Source: Chryseobacterium sp. CY350
Lineage (GTDB): Bacteria; Bacteroidota; Bacteroidia; Flavobacteriales; Weeksellaceae
Assembly (NCBI RefSeq): GCF_027945075.1
Contig: NZ_CP116034.1
Coordinates: forward strand, 186,001-250,000
Direction: 5' to 3'
Length of the DNA: 64,000 bases
Shown here: piece after piece, positions 16,057-22,981 of the stretch
Layout: each line of letters opens with the position of its first letter
Numbering within the stretch: position 1 is the first letter of the stretch
Translations under genes and position numbers: made by a program
The notes under the pieces: model-generated
What the model was told of the DNA's origin: nothing
Databases searched by the model: none
Seen by the model: the letters and a program-made list of their open reading frames with translations, nothing else

Positions 16057-16446
16057 ATGGAAGCAAAACAAGTTGTAGCAGCATATTTTGATGCATTGGC
16101 AATAGGTGATTTAGAAAAAGCATTTTCAAATTTCACACCTGAAACGAAATGGTATCAGCCAGGAGACAATAAATTTTCCGGTTTAAAAAATAACCTGGGC
16201 GAGATTTTTCAAATGCTTGAAAGCATTATGAATGACACATCAGGAAATATGGTTGTGAAACCAGCAGGACCAATGCTTCAAAGCGGAGATTTGATATCCG
16301 TTCCGGTTTGGTTTACGGCCAAAAAAGAAACGAAAGTGATGGATTTGGGCGGAATGGACTTATTTCAAGTCAAAGATGGAAAGATTGTTCACGTATGGAC
16401 ATTCTCAGATGACCAATCTCTAGATGATGATTTTTTTGGAAATTAA
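16057..16446 (+). CDS. SnoaL-like / nuclear transport factor 2 family protein
   Basis: A 129-residue single-domain cone-shaped NTF2 fold. It starts with the helix A-A-Y-F-D-A-L-A-I-G-D-L-E-K-A-F, then T-K-W-Y-Q-P-G-D-N-K-F-S-G, and ends with G-K-I-V-H-V-W-T-F-S-D-D. These are SnoaL-like features. Such proteins act as small-molecule isomerases, hydrolases or ligand binders. It is clearly a paralogue of the next gene (same length, conserved W-x-Q-P-G and K-I-V-x-V-W blocks), indicating tandem duplication. Expressed with the NmrA-like gene 10 bp upstream. Confidence 0.8.
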   Translation: MEAKQVVAAYFDALAIGDLEKAFSNFTPETKWYQPGDNKFSGLKNNLGEIFQMLESIMNDTSGNMVVKPAGPMLQSGDLISVPVWFTAKKETKVMDLGGMDLFQVKDGKIVHVWTFSDDQSLDDDFFGN

Positions 16447-16485
16447 AATGTGTAGATTAGTAATTGTATTTTAAAACCAGATATT

Positions 16486-16875
16486 ATGACAGCAATAGAA
16501 GTAGTTACAGCTTATTCGCTAGCACTTTCCCAAGGAGATATCCCTACCGCATTTGCACATTTCAGTCCAGACGCAAAATGGCACCAACCAGGAAACCATA
16601 AATTTGCTGGTACTAAAAAAGGGCTTGAAGAGATTGGCAAAATGCTCGGTGATATGATGGGCGAGACACAAGGCACATTGGTTATAAATCCTACTGGAGC
16701 TTTGATGGCTAACGGCGATTTAGTTTCATTTCCAGTACATTTTACTGGTACGATTGGCGACAGAAAAGTTGATATGAATGGCGTTGATTTGTTTGAAGTT
16801 GTCAATGAGAAAATTGTTCAGGTTTGGTTGTTTTCAGAAAACCAAGTTGCTGAAGACGAATTTTGGGGACAATAA
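16486..16875 (+). CDS. SnoaL-like / nuclear transport factor 2 family protein (tandem paralogue)
   Basis: A 129-residue NTF2-fold protein of the same length as its upstream neighbour. Aligned blocks are A-K-W-H-Q-P-G-N-H-K-F-A-G near residue 30, D-L-V-S-F-P-V-H-F-T in the middle, and E-K-I-V-Q-V-W-L-F-S-E-N at the end. Differences in the pocket-facing residues suggest separate substrates after duplication. It is the last gene before the terminator at 16901-16928. Substrate is not deducible. Confidence 0.8.
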   Translation: MTAIEVVTAYSLALSQGDIPTAFAHFSPDAKWHQPGNHKFAGTKKGLEEIGKMLGDMMGETQGTLVINPTGALMANGDLVSFPVHFTGTIGDRKVDMNGVDLFEVVNEKIVQVWLFSENQVAEDEFWGQ

Positions 16876-16900
16876 TTCCCAAAAAATGATGAAAAAAAAG

Positions 16901-16928
16901 GACGGTTAGTTTTAAAAACTATACCGTC
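16901..16928 (+). terminator. Rho-independent terminator
   Basis: GACGGT-TAGTTTT pairs with AAAACTA-TACCGTC (one bulge), and the stem is followed by a run of T (16929-16935). It ends the NmrA-SnoaL operon. Confidence 0.75.
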
Positions 16929-17071
16929 TTTTTTTATTGCAAATTTTGTTTGACCTAAATTTTAAATTATCTTATTCATTTTTAATAGTATTGATGTTCC
17001 TCAGTGGAATCTTGAATGATCCATCGAAAATAAAAACTTAATTTGACACACCTACCAGTTACTTCTACAAC

Positions 17072-17126
17072 TTGCACGCTCTGGTTAAATTAACTTACTT
17101 TGCTTTTCATACCAATTAGTATTTTT
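17072..17126 (+). promoter_or_regulatory. tetR promoter and autoregulatory operator
   Basis: TTG (17072-17074), 20 bp, then TTACTTTG (17095-17102) form a promoter one base off consensus. Immediately after it, CATACCAATTAGTAT (17108-17122) is a one-mismatch copy of the perfect palindrome at 17732-17755. The operator would lie on the transcription start. Confidence 0.6.
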
Positions 17127-17717
17127 ATGTCAAAAGCATCCACAACACGCCATCTTATTCTTGAAAAAGCATTTGAAATCATTTACACAAAAGGGTATCA
17201 GACCACAAGTATTGATGAAATTATTGCGACGACCAATGTCACGAAAGGTGCATTTTATTATCACTTTAAAACAAAAGATGAAATGGGTCTGGCAATAATC
17301 AATGAAATTTTAAAACCAACGATGCAGAATGATTTTGTGAAACCACTTCAAGATGCCGAAGAGCCAATCGCGGAAATTTATAATATGACGAAGGCGTTGC
17401 TACTTGAAAATCCATTTTTAAAACTGGAATTTGGATGTCCGGCCGGAAATCTGACCCAAGAAATGACTCCTTGGAATGTAGAATTTGGGAAAGCACTGGC
17501 TGAACTGACTTTAGAATGGCAGCAAGCACTCCAAAATAGTATCTCGAAAGCGCAAGAAAATGGAACCGTACGAGAAGACATCAATCCGATCCAAGTCGCC
17601 TATTTCATTATGTCCGGATATTGGGGTATTAGAAATTTCGGCAAAGTTTATAACAGTATTGATTGCTATCATTCTTACTTAAATGAGTTGAAAATCTATC
17701 TCAACAATTTAAGATAA
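17127..17717 (+). CDS. TetR/AcrR family transcriptional regulator
   Basis: From the ATG at 17127 the protein has 196 residues, beginning M-S-K-A-S-T-T-R-H. The N-terminal helix-turn-helix is standard: I-L-E-K-A-F-E-I-I-Y-T-K-G-Y, T-S-I-D-E-I-I, then V-T-K-G-A-F-Y-Y-H-F-K-T-K-D-E. An ATG at 17100 is in frame but lies inside the -7 box, so it was rejected. The C-terminal ligand domain contains C-P-A-G-N-L-T-Q-E-M. Matching palindromes precede this gene and the next operon (17732-17755), so it probably represses both. The inducer is unknown. Confidence 0.87.
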   Translation: MSKASTTRHLILEKAFEIIYTKGYQTTSIDEIIATTNVTKGAFYYHFKTKDEMGLAIINEILKPTMQNDFVKPLQDAEEPIAEIYNMTKALLLENPFLKLEFGCPAGNLTQEMTPWNVEFGKALAELTLEWQQALQNSISKAQENGTVREDINPIQVAYFIMSGYWGIRNFGKVYNSIDCYHSYLNELKIYLNNLR

Positions 17718-17731
17718 AATAATATTAAGTA

Positions 17732-17766
17732 AAAACATACTAATTAGTATGTTTTAAATATCTTTG
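17732..17766 (+). promoter_or_regulatory. TetR operator and promoter of the rhodanese operon
   Basis: A perfect 24-bp palindrome (17732-17755), half-site AAAACATACTAA. It is followed 3 bp later by the -7 box TATCTTTG (17759-17766), so a bound repressor would cover the -33 region. The related copy before tetR identifies the likely regulator. Confidence 0.7.
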
Positions 17767-17788
17767 CATCGTTAAATAAAAAATTGCG

Positions 17789-18247
17789 ATGTTGGAAACA
17801 CTGACATTTTACCACTCCACCATGCGATGGCTTGTTTTAGCAAGCTTAGTTTACTCCATTTATCGGGCTTACAAAGGATATTTTTCCAATGCACCATTTT
17901 CCAAAACTGATAATTACGTTCGGCATTGGACTGCAACTATTGCTCACATTCAGCTTATCTTTGGGATTGTAATTTATATGCAAAGTCCGATCATCAAATA
18001 TTTTTGGAACAATTTTGATGAAGCCATTACCAATTTAGACCTTGCATTTTTTGGCTTACTGCATATTATTTTAATGCTCACTGCAATTGTAATGATTACT
18101 GTTGGTTCTGCATTGTCAAAGAGAAGAACAACGGATAGAGAAAAATTCAAAACAATCTTGTTTTGGTTTTCGGTTTCACTTATCATCATTTTAATCGCCA
18201 TTCCTTGGCCGTTTTCACCCTTCGCAAACAGACCTTATTTTAGATAA
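17789..18247 (+). CDS. four-helix integral membrane protein
   Basis: A 152-residue protein with four hydrophobic segments, about 12-30, 50-66, 88-107 and 122-142, separated by short charged loops (Y-K-G-Y-F-S-N-A-P-F, S-K-R-R-T-T-D-R-E-K). Histidines in or near helices (H9, H46, H52, H92) could bind heme or metal but are not in a motif I recognise. It is the first gene of a TetR-controlled operon with a DUF3817 protein (1-bp gap) and a rhodanese (4-bp overlap), suggesting a joint membrane and sulfur-related role. Function unknown. Confidence 0.72.
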   Translation: MLETLTFYHSTMRWLVLASLVYSIYRAYKGYFSNAPFSKTDNYVRHWTATIAHIQLIFGIVIYMQSPIIKYFWNNFDEAITNLDLAFFGLLHIILMLTAIVMITVGSALSKRRTTDREKFKTILFWFSVSLIIILIAIPWPFSPFANRPYFR

Positions 18248-18248
18248 A

Positions 18249-18551
18249 ATGATCAATTTATTAAAAACAAAAATCGGAAGACTACGCGTTATTGGTTTTC
18301 TTGAAGGTGTTTCACTACTGGTACTCGTATTCGTTGCGGTACCGATGAAATATTATTTTGACAATCCCAGTTTAAGCAAAGCATTAGGACCTATTCACGG
18401 CTCGATATTTTTACTGTTTCTCTTTAATACAATAAGCGTTGGTGTGGAACATAATTGGAAATTTCAAACCACTACTTGGAAAGTTATTTTGTCTTGCTTT
18501 ATACCATTCGGAACGTTTTATATTGACCACAAAATTTTAAGTAAATTATGA
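18249..18551 (+). CDS. DUF3817 domain membrane protein
   Basis: A 100-residue protein with three membrane segments. The motif R-V-I-G-F-L-E-G-V-S-L-L near the start, K-A-L-G-P-I-H-G-S-I-F in the middle and F-I-P-F-G-T-F-Y-I-D near the end are the conserved DUF3817 blocks. The role of DUF3817 is not established. It starts 1 bp after the previous stop and overlaps the next gene by 4 bp (ATGA), so the three are translationally coupled. Confidence 0.8.
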   Translation: MINLLKTKIGRLRVIGFLEGVSLLVLVFVAVPMKYYFDNPSLSKALGPIHGSIFLLFLFNTISVGVEHNWKFQTTTWKVILSCFIPFGTFYIDHKILSKL

Positions 18552-18907
18552 AAACGATTTATATTATCGTAGGTGTAATTCTCTTCACTTACTTTTCTTA
18601 CCGTACCTATCGATTTGAAAAACTAGACGACGGACTTGCCGAAAAAATACAAAATGGAGCCATAATATTAGATGTGAGAACCAAAAAGGAGTATGACATG
18701 GGACATATTGAAGGTTCTACAAATATCTCATTAGGAACTATTCGCGAAAGATATACTGAGCTTGACTCCAATAGAACCTATATCACCACTTGTTCTCATG
18801 GTTTAAGAAGTGTGAAAGCAGAGAATATTTTAAAGGAAAAAGGATTTATAAATGTTTTCAATGGTGGTGCTTGGTCTGATCTTGAAACAATTATTATTGA
18901 CAAATGA
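18548..18907 (+). CDS. membrane-anchored rhodanese-like protein
   Basis: A 119-residue protein with one N-terminal membrane segment (about 4-16), then a single rhodanese domain. It has D-V-R-T-K-K-E-Y-D-M-G-H-I-E-G at about 37-51 and the active loop T-C-S-H-G-L-R-S with the catalytic Cys near residue 78. It probably moves sulfane sulfur at the membrane. It is the third gene of the TetR operon and overlaps the DUF3817 gene by 4 bp. Other rhodaneses in this window (42337-43737 and 44521-45225) belong to a separate, Crp/Fnr-associated cluster. Confidence 0.83.
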   Translation: MKTIYIIVGVILFTYFSYRTYRFEKLDDGLAEKIQNGAIILDVRTKKEYDMGHIEGSTNISLGTIRERYTELDSNRTYITTCSHGLRSVKAENILKEKGFINVFNGGAWSDLETIIIDK

Positions 18908-19009
18908 AATGTGCCCTTTTTCTTCATAAAATATAAGGAATCTCAGGTTAGTTATCAAATTGGTACTTAATCACTCACAATTGGTAGAATATGAAATTTT
19001 GCCTTGGCG

Positions 19010-19017
19010 TAAATTTG
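19010..19017 (+). promoter_or_regulatory. -7 box TAAATTTG
   Basis: A perfect TAnnTTTG 23 bp before the ATG of the MBL-fold gene at 19041, the likely promoter for the three-gene unit 19041-20692. Confidence 0.5.
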
Positions 19018-19040
19018 TATCATAATAAAATTACAACATT

Positions 19041-19808
19041 ATGAACATACAATTGATAAGAAACGCTACGATGGTTATCGATTATGCTGGAAAAAAAATG
19101 TTGGTTGATCCTATGTTTTCTGAGAAGGGTGAATTAGCTTCCGGACCAATGCCCGCAAAGGACTGGAATTGGAAAAGAAACCCGCTTTACGACCTCCCTA
19201 TTTCTGTTGAAGAAATCATAAAAGATATTGATTTTGTTTTTCTAACACATCTTCATTTTGATCATTGGGACAAAGCTGCAGAAAATGCATTGCCAAAAAA
19301 TATTAAAATTTTTGTTCAGGATGAAAACGACAAAAAAGCAATCAGTAAATTAGGATTTACCAATCTTGAGATTCTAGGTGAAGATTCAAACTTTGAAGGT
19401 GTCAAATTGAGCAGAACTAAAGCTCAACACGGCAAGGGGTTCATTCTTAAGCTTGCCGGGCAAGTGTGTGGAATGGTTTTACAACATCCAACTGAAGAAA
19501 CACTTTATATTGCTGCAGATACCGTTTGGTACGAGGAAGTTGAAAAAACAATAAATGCATATAAACCGGAAGTAATTATCGTAAACGGTGGTGATAATCG
19601 ATTCATTATTGGTGATCAGTTGATTATGAATAAAGAAGACATCTATCGCACCCACCAAGCTGCACCAAAATCAAAAATTGTGGTAATACATATGGAAGGT
19701 GTTTACCATAACACGCTATCAAGAAAAGAACTCAAAGAATTTGTTGATCATAAATCAATCAGCAATAGTATAATCATTCCCGAAGATGGAGAAAAAATAA
19801 TTTTGTAG
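19041..19808 (+). CDS. MBL-fold metallo-hydrolase, cytosolic
   Basis: A 255-residue metallo-beta-lactamase-fold enzyme. The metal motif H-L-H-F-D-H is at 70-75, with a further His in A-Q-H-G-K-G, an Asp in I-A-A-D-T and a His in V-I-H-M-E-G. The N-terminus I-R-N-A-T-M-V-I-D-Y-A-G-K-K is nearly the same as in the exported paralogue at 36885-37724, but this copy has no signal peptide. It resembles UlaG/RomA-like hydrolases. The next gene starts on a GTG sharing one base with this stop, so the two are coupled. Substrate unknown. Confidence 0.85.
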   Translation: MNIQLIRNATMVIDYAGKKMLVDPMFSEKGELASGPMPAKDWNWKRNPLYDLPISVEEIIKDIDFVFLTHLHFDHWDKAAENALPKNIKIFVQDENDKKAISKLGFTNLEILGEDSNFEGVKLSRTKAQHGKGFILKLAGQVCGMVLQHPTEETLYIAADTVWYEEVEKTINAYKPEVIIVNGGDNRFIIGDQLIMNKEDIYRTHQAAPKSKIVVIHMEGVYHNTLSRKELKEFVDHKSISNSIIIPEDGEKIIL

Positions 19809-20221
19809 TGGAAAATTTTATAGAACAAAACAAGCAATTGGCACGTGACTTTTATGCTGCTGTAAATAACGAAGATTACGACGCTGCAAGTAAATATTTG
19901 CATAAGGATTTTACTTTCTACGTTCAGGTTGATCATCCAATCCAAGGAGCTGAAGGATTTGTAGGATCAGAGAAGAAAAATTTTGATGCTTTTGGGGAGT
20001 TTTCTTTCCAAATTTTAGATCTTATTGCAGAAGGCAACAAAGTAGCAGTCTACATGTTGCACGAAGGAAAGCATAATAAAAATGCAATCATGGGACTTGA
20101 GCCAAAAGGAAATGATATTCGTTTTTCGCTCATGATGTGGCTGACTATTGAAGACGGTAAAATTATTGAAAAGCGTGCTCATTTCGACCGAACTGATATT
20201 AAAGAACAAGCAATTCGCTAA
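19808..20221 (+). CDS. SnoaL-like polyketide cyclase / NTF2 family protein
   Basis: A 137-residue SnoaL-like protein: A-R-D-F-Y-A-A-V-N-N-E-D-Y-D-A-A near the start, F-Y-V-Q-V-D-H-P-I-Q-G-A-E-G-F in the middle, and D-G-K-I-I-E-K-R-A-H-F-D at the end. The start is GTG at 19808, overlapping the previous TAG by one base. The first ATG in frame would remove most of the fold. It is the third SnoaL-like protein in the window and is translationally coupled to the MBL hydrolase, suggesting consecutive or protective reactions on one metabolite. Confidence 0.75.
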   Translation: MENFIEQNKQLARDFYAAVNNEDYDAASKYLHKDFTFYVQVDHPIQGAEGFVGSEKKNFDAFGEFSFQILDLIAEGNKVAVYMLHEGKHNKNAIMGLEPKGNDIRFSLMMWLTIEDGKIIEKRAHFDRTDIKEQAIR

Positions 20222-20278
20222 TAAAATAAAAAAACTATTAAAATCAATTTTTAAAATTCTTAACAATTTAGTAAAAAT

Positions 20279-20692
20279 ATGCAATCAACTATCAAAGCCG
20301 TTTGGCAAGGAAGTTTTAAACAAGGAAACGGACAATTCGCAACCGAAAACTCAAAATTGAGCAACTCAGCATTCAGACCATCTTATGTGAAAAATGATGG
20401 CACTTTTACCAACCCGGAGGAGTTGCTGGCTGCTGCTCACGCATCGTGTTTTACAATGACGTTGAGTTATATTTTGGGAGAAAACGGATTTTCTGCCGAC
20501 CAACTTGAAACGAGTGTTTCACTAATCATCAGCAACAATGTGATCACGAATTCCAACTTATCATTACAAGCAAAAATCGCTGGTATTACGGAAGAAGAAT
20601 TTCGCAATCTTGCATCGAAAGCCAAAGAAATGTGCCCTGTTGGAAATGTATTAAAAGCTGAGAGTAGTTTAGAGGCAACTTTAATACTATAA
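20279..20692 (+). CDS. OsmC/Ohr family peroxiredoxin
   Basis: A 137-residue OsmC-type thiol peroxidase. The two reactive cysteines are in A-A-A-H-A-S-C-F-T-M (Cys57) and K-E-M-C-P-V-G-N (Cys119). The N-terminus V-W-Q-G-S-F-K-Q-G-N-G and the conserved N-P-E-E-L-L-A-A-A-H-A block support the OsmC subgroup rather than Ohr. Such enzymes reduce organic hydroperoxides using lipoylated or thiol donors. It lies 57 bp after the SnoaL-like gene and is probably part of the same stress unit. Confidence 0.88.
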   Translation: MQSTIKAVWQGSFKQGNGQFATENSKLSNSAFRPSYVKNDGTFTNPEELLAAAHASCFTMTLSYILGENGFSADQLETSVSLIISNNVITNSNLSLQAKIAGITEEEFRNLASKAKEMCPVGNVLKAESSLEATLIL

Positions 20693-20947
20693 CAAACTAA
20701 GTCTTCAGAATAGTCTTGGTCGTAGAAATTGAAATACAGTTAAAACTTTGTATTGACTATGGACTAAAATCATTTATAATTTCTTTATATATTAAATAGA
20801 AATCTAAAGTGATGTAATTTGTACATTTTGTTAGATCGAAAAAGAATTTTCGCATTCTCCCTTTGAAGCTATTTCTGGTAAGAAAATTCTCAATATGAAA
20901 TACCCTTTGACTACAATGCAGGTATAGCATAATTGGAAATCCCTAAG

Positions 20948-21013
20948 GTACAAGCTAAGAAATAATTCCATCTCGAAACTTTCGAAATGGAATGTAGTTT
21001 AAATGGCTTGTAC
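20948..21013. repeat. nested inverted repeat (66 bp)
   Basis: Outer arms GTACAAGC (20948-20955) and GCTTGTAC (21006-21013) pair perfectly. Inside, ATTCCAT and ATGGAAT plus CGAAA/TTTCG give a second stem (about 20964-20993). It could be a folded RNA, a palindromic element or the footprint of a small mobile element. No T-run supports a terminator. Confidence 0.45.
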
Positions 21014-21069
21014 TCTAAATACCTCTGGTTATTTTCGAAGCTTATTCGACGAAAGAACAGGGACTATTT

Positions 21070-21168
21070 TTAGATCTTCAAAAATGCCAGATTTCCAACA
21101 TTACCGATCTCAGATTTTTCCATGATGGCATCCACGTCTTCTTTGGTTTCGAACAAATCAGAAGATAA
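21070..21168 (-). pseudogene. C-terminal coding remnant, family unknown
   Basis: On the minus strand an open frame of 32 codons reads L-S-S-D-L-F-E-T-K-E-D-V-D-A-I and ends G-N-V-G-N-L-A-F-L-K-I. It is bounded upstream by a TAA and has no start codon before an internal Met. Composition is protein-like. It is probably the 3' end of a gene whose body is lost. Confidence 0.3.
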
Positions 21169-21325
21169 TTATTTATATACACCACAATGAAAAAGTATAA
21201 TTAAAAGAATCAAAAGTGTAATTTTTGAAAAGGATTGCAGAATTAAATTTGCACTGGCGAAAAGATAGCTTATCCGGCATAATCTATCTCGCCTAAAATT
21301 TAATTTTAACCTTTAAAAAAATCAG

Positions 21326-22039
21326 ATGAGGCTCATGCAAATTTCACTGTTTTCACTATTTTTTCTATTATCACTCAATGTGAAAGCACAAAACAAATCA
21401 AAAGAAAATTTTAATTTCCCTAAAGACCGAAAGACCAACATCGCGGTATTGGTTTACGATGGTGTCGAGATCGTAGATACGGGCGGACCAATGGATGTCT
21501 TTATTAAAGCCAATAACTGGAATGGCAATTACAATATTTATACAGTCTCGGCCTCGGCAGATAAGAGTACGCTGATGGATGGCGGTACCTTTAATATGCT
21601 ATCTAAATACAGTATAAACGACGCTCCACAAGCAGATATTTTGATTATTCCGGGAACTTCACCGGAGATTGTACACAAGGTTTCAGCAGACCAGAAAATG
21701 ATGAACTGGATTGTAAAACAGAATGAAAAGACAATTATGACAATGTCTGTCTGCACCGGGGGATTGATTTTAGCAAATACCGGACTTTTGGATGGTCGCT
21801 CAGCTACCACTCATCATTGGTCACTCGATGAGTTAAGGTCGCATCCTAAAATCAAAGTTCAGGAAACAACACGTTTTGTTGTCGATGGTAAATTTTTGAC
21901 AGGTGCAGGTGTCACTTCAGGAATAGACGTTGCTCTTCAAGCTATTGAAATTATTCACGGCAAAGATGTAGCAGACGATTTAGCATTGGGCATGGTCTAT
22001 GATCGCTACAATACAATGGAATTTTTACCTAAAAAGTAA
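21326..22039 (+). CDS. DJ-1/PfpI family protein, exported
   Basis: A 237-residue protein with a signal peptide (about 1-21, ending V-K-A-Q) and a DJ-1/PfpI glutamine-amidotransferase-like fold. The nucleophile elbow M-S-V-C-T-G-G places the cysteine at 143. V-D-T-G-G-P-M-D-V-F (50-59) matches the Asp-containing strand of isonitrile-hydratase and GlxA-type proteins, and T-H-H-W-S-L-D-E-L is also typical of that branch. It converges on an AraC regulator across a shared terminator. A periplasmic location is unusual for this family. Confidence 0.82.
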   Translation: MRLMQISLFSLFFLLSLNVKAQNKSKENFNFPKDRKTNIAVLVYDGVEIVDTGGPMDVFIKANNWNGNYNIYTVSASADKSTLMDGGTFNMLSKYSINDAPQADILIIPGTSPEIVHKVSADQKMMNWIVKQNEKTIMTMSVCTGGLILANTGLLDGRSATTHHWSLDELRSHPKIKVQETTRFVVDGKFLTGAGVTSGIDVALQAIEIIHGKDVADDLALGMVYDRYNTMEFLPKK

Positions 22040-22053
22040 ATATTGAAAAAATG

Positions 22054-22087
22054 AAACTGCTGAACAAAATAACTTGTTCAGCAGTTT
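22054..22087. terminator. bidirectional terminator between convergent genes
   Basis: AAACTGCTGAACAA (22054-22067) and TTGTTCAGCAGTTT (22074-22087) pair perfectly over 14 bp, with a T-run on the plus side and A-tract on the other. It serves both the DJ-1/PfpI and AraC genes. Confidence 0.85.
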
Positions 22088-22091
22088 TTTG

Positions 22092-22928
22092 TTATTCAAC
22101 AGATTGTTTTCTTTGAAATCCCTTCGGAGTTTTGCCGGTATGTTTTTTGAAGAAATGGTTAAAATAGCTGTCAGTTTCAAAACCAAGTGCATAAGCAATT
22201 TCTTTTACCGAGATTTTAGACCAATACAAAAGTCTTTTAGCTTCAAGCAATAGATGCTGATCAATAAGTTGTTTAGGCGTTTTAAATGTGGATTTTTTAA
22301 TAATCTGATTAAGCGTTGCTGTTGTAACATTGAGTTCGTTCGCATAAAAGTTGACCTGATGTTGCTTGTGGTAATTTCTATTAAGCAATTTTTTGAAATC
22401 ACGATAAATTCCATAATCATCGTCATTTGCTGATAAATTACTATCTGAGATCGCTAAGCATTGAATGATCAAAACATTTAATAAAGCTTTGATAAGTTCC
22501 TCATTAGGAAATTCTTTCTTAATTTCTTTTGACTCCATCTCTATGATTTCATCCAATTCGGTAAGTTGTGTAGTAGAAATGGTGAGAAATGATCTGGAAA
22601 ATAGGTAAGTCACTTTTTCCAAAAAATAATCCGTTTCACTCGAGATAAAATCTGTTGAAAATGCAATTGATATCATTTTGCAGGAACCGATCTGCGGATG
22701 CGTATGCACTTGATCAATATCAAGCATCAAAATTGCCGGAGCGGAGACCGATTTGTTATCGAAGTCAGAATAATGATCGATTGTCCCCTCGTACAAAAAG
22801 CTGAGTATATAAAAATTATGACTGTGCGCATCAGCATTGAAATCCATAAATTCCTCCAGTTCCTTTTTCTCAAGAAACCTAAAGCTGTTTTCAATGTTGA
22901 TATTATATTTTTGTATGATATTGTCCAT
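22092..22928 (-). CDS. AraC family transcriptional regulator
   Basis: A 278-residue regulator with a cupin-like N-terminal sensing half (H-S-H-N-F-Y-I-L-S-F-L-Y-E-G-T) and two C-terminal AraC helix-turn-helix units. The last contains I-A-Y-A-L-G-F-E-T-D-S-Y-F-N-H-F-F-K-K-H-T-G, close to the family consensus. It faces the DJ-1/PfpI gene tail to tail, so it need not control that gene; its own promoter side faces the metalloprotease gene end. Target and ligand unknown. Confidence 0.87.
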   Translation of the reverse strand: MDNIIQKYNINIENSFRFLEKKELEEFMDFNADAHSHNFYILSFLYEGTIDHYSDFDNKSVSAPAILMLDIDQVHTHPQIGSCKMISIAFSTDFISSETDYFLEKVTYLFSRSFLTISTTQLTELDEIIEMESKEIKKEFPNEELIKALLNVLIIQCLAISDSNLSANDDDYGIYRDFKKLLNRNYHKQHQVNFYANELNVTTATLNQIIKKSTFKTPKQLIDQHLLLEAKRLLYWSKISVKEIAYALGFETDSYFNHFFKKHTGKTPKGFQRKQSVE

Positions 22929-22981
22929 TAATTAACTGAGATTTTATTTTAATTATAAAAAAAGAGAGTGCCTCCGATTCA

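Larger units (their letters stand above)
20693..21325. other. 633-bp region without intact genes
   Basis: It contains an inverted repeat AGAATTTTC / GAAAATTCT (about 20843 and 20882), a nested inverted repeat (20948-21013) and a minus-strand coding remnant (21070-21168). No intact reading frame, promoter or RNA gene is recognised. The mixture suggests decayed sequence. Confidence 0.5.

Noticed and set aside
17100..17126. Longer start for the TetR gene
   Set aside because: The ATG at 17100 lies inside the -7 box and the extension covers the operator, so it cannot be in the mRNA.
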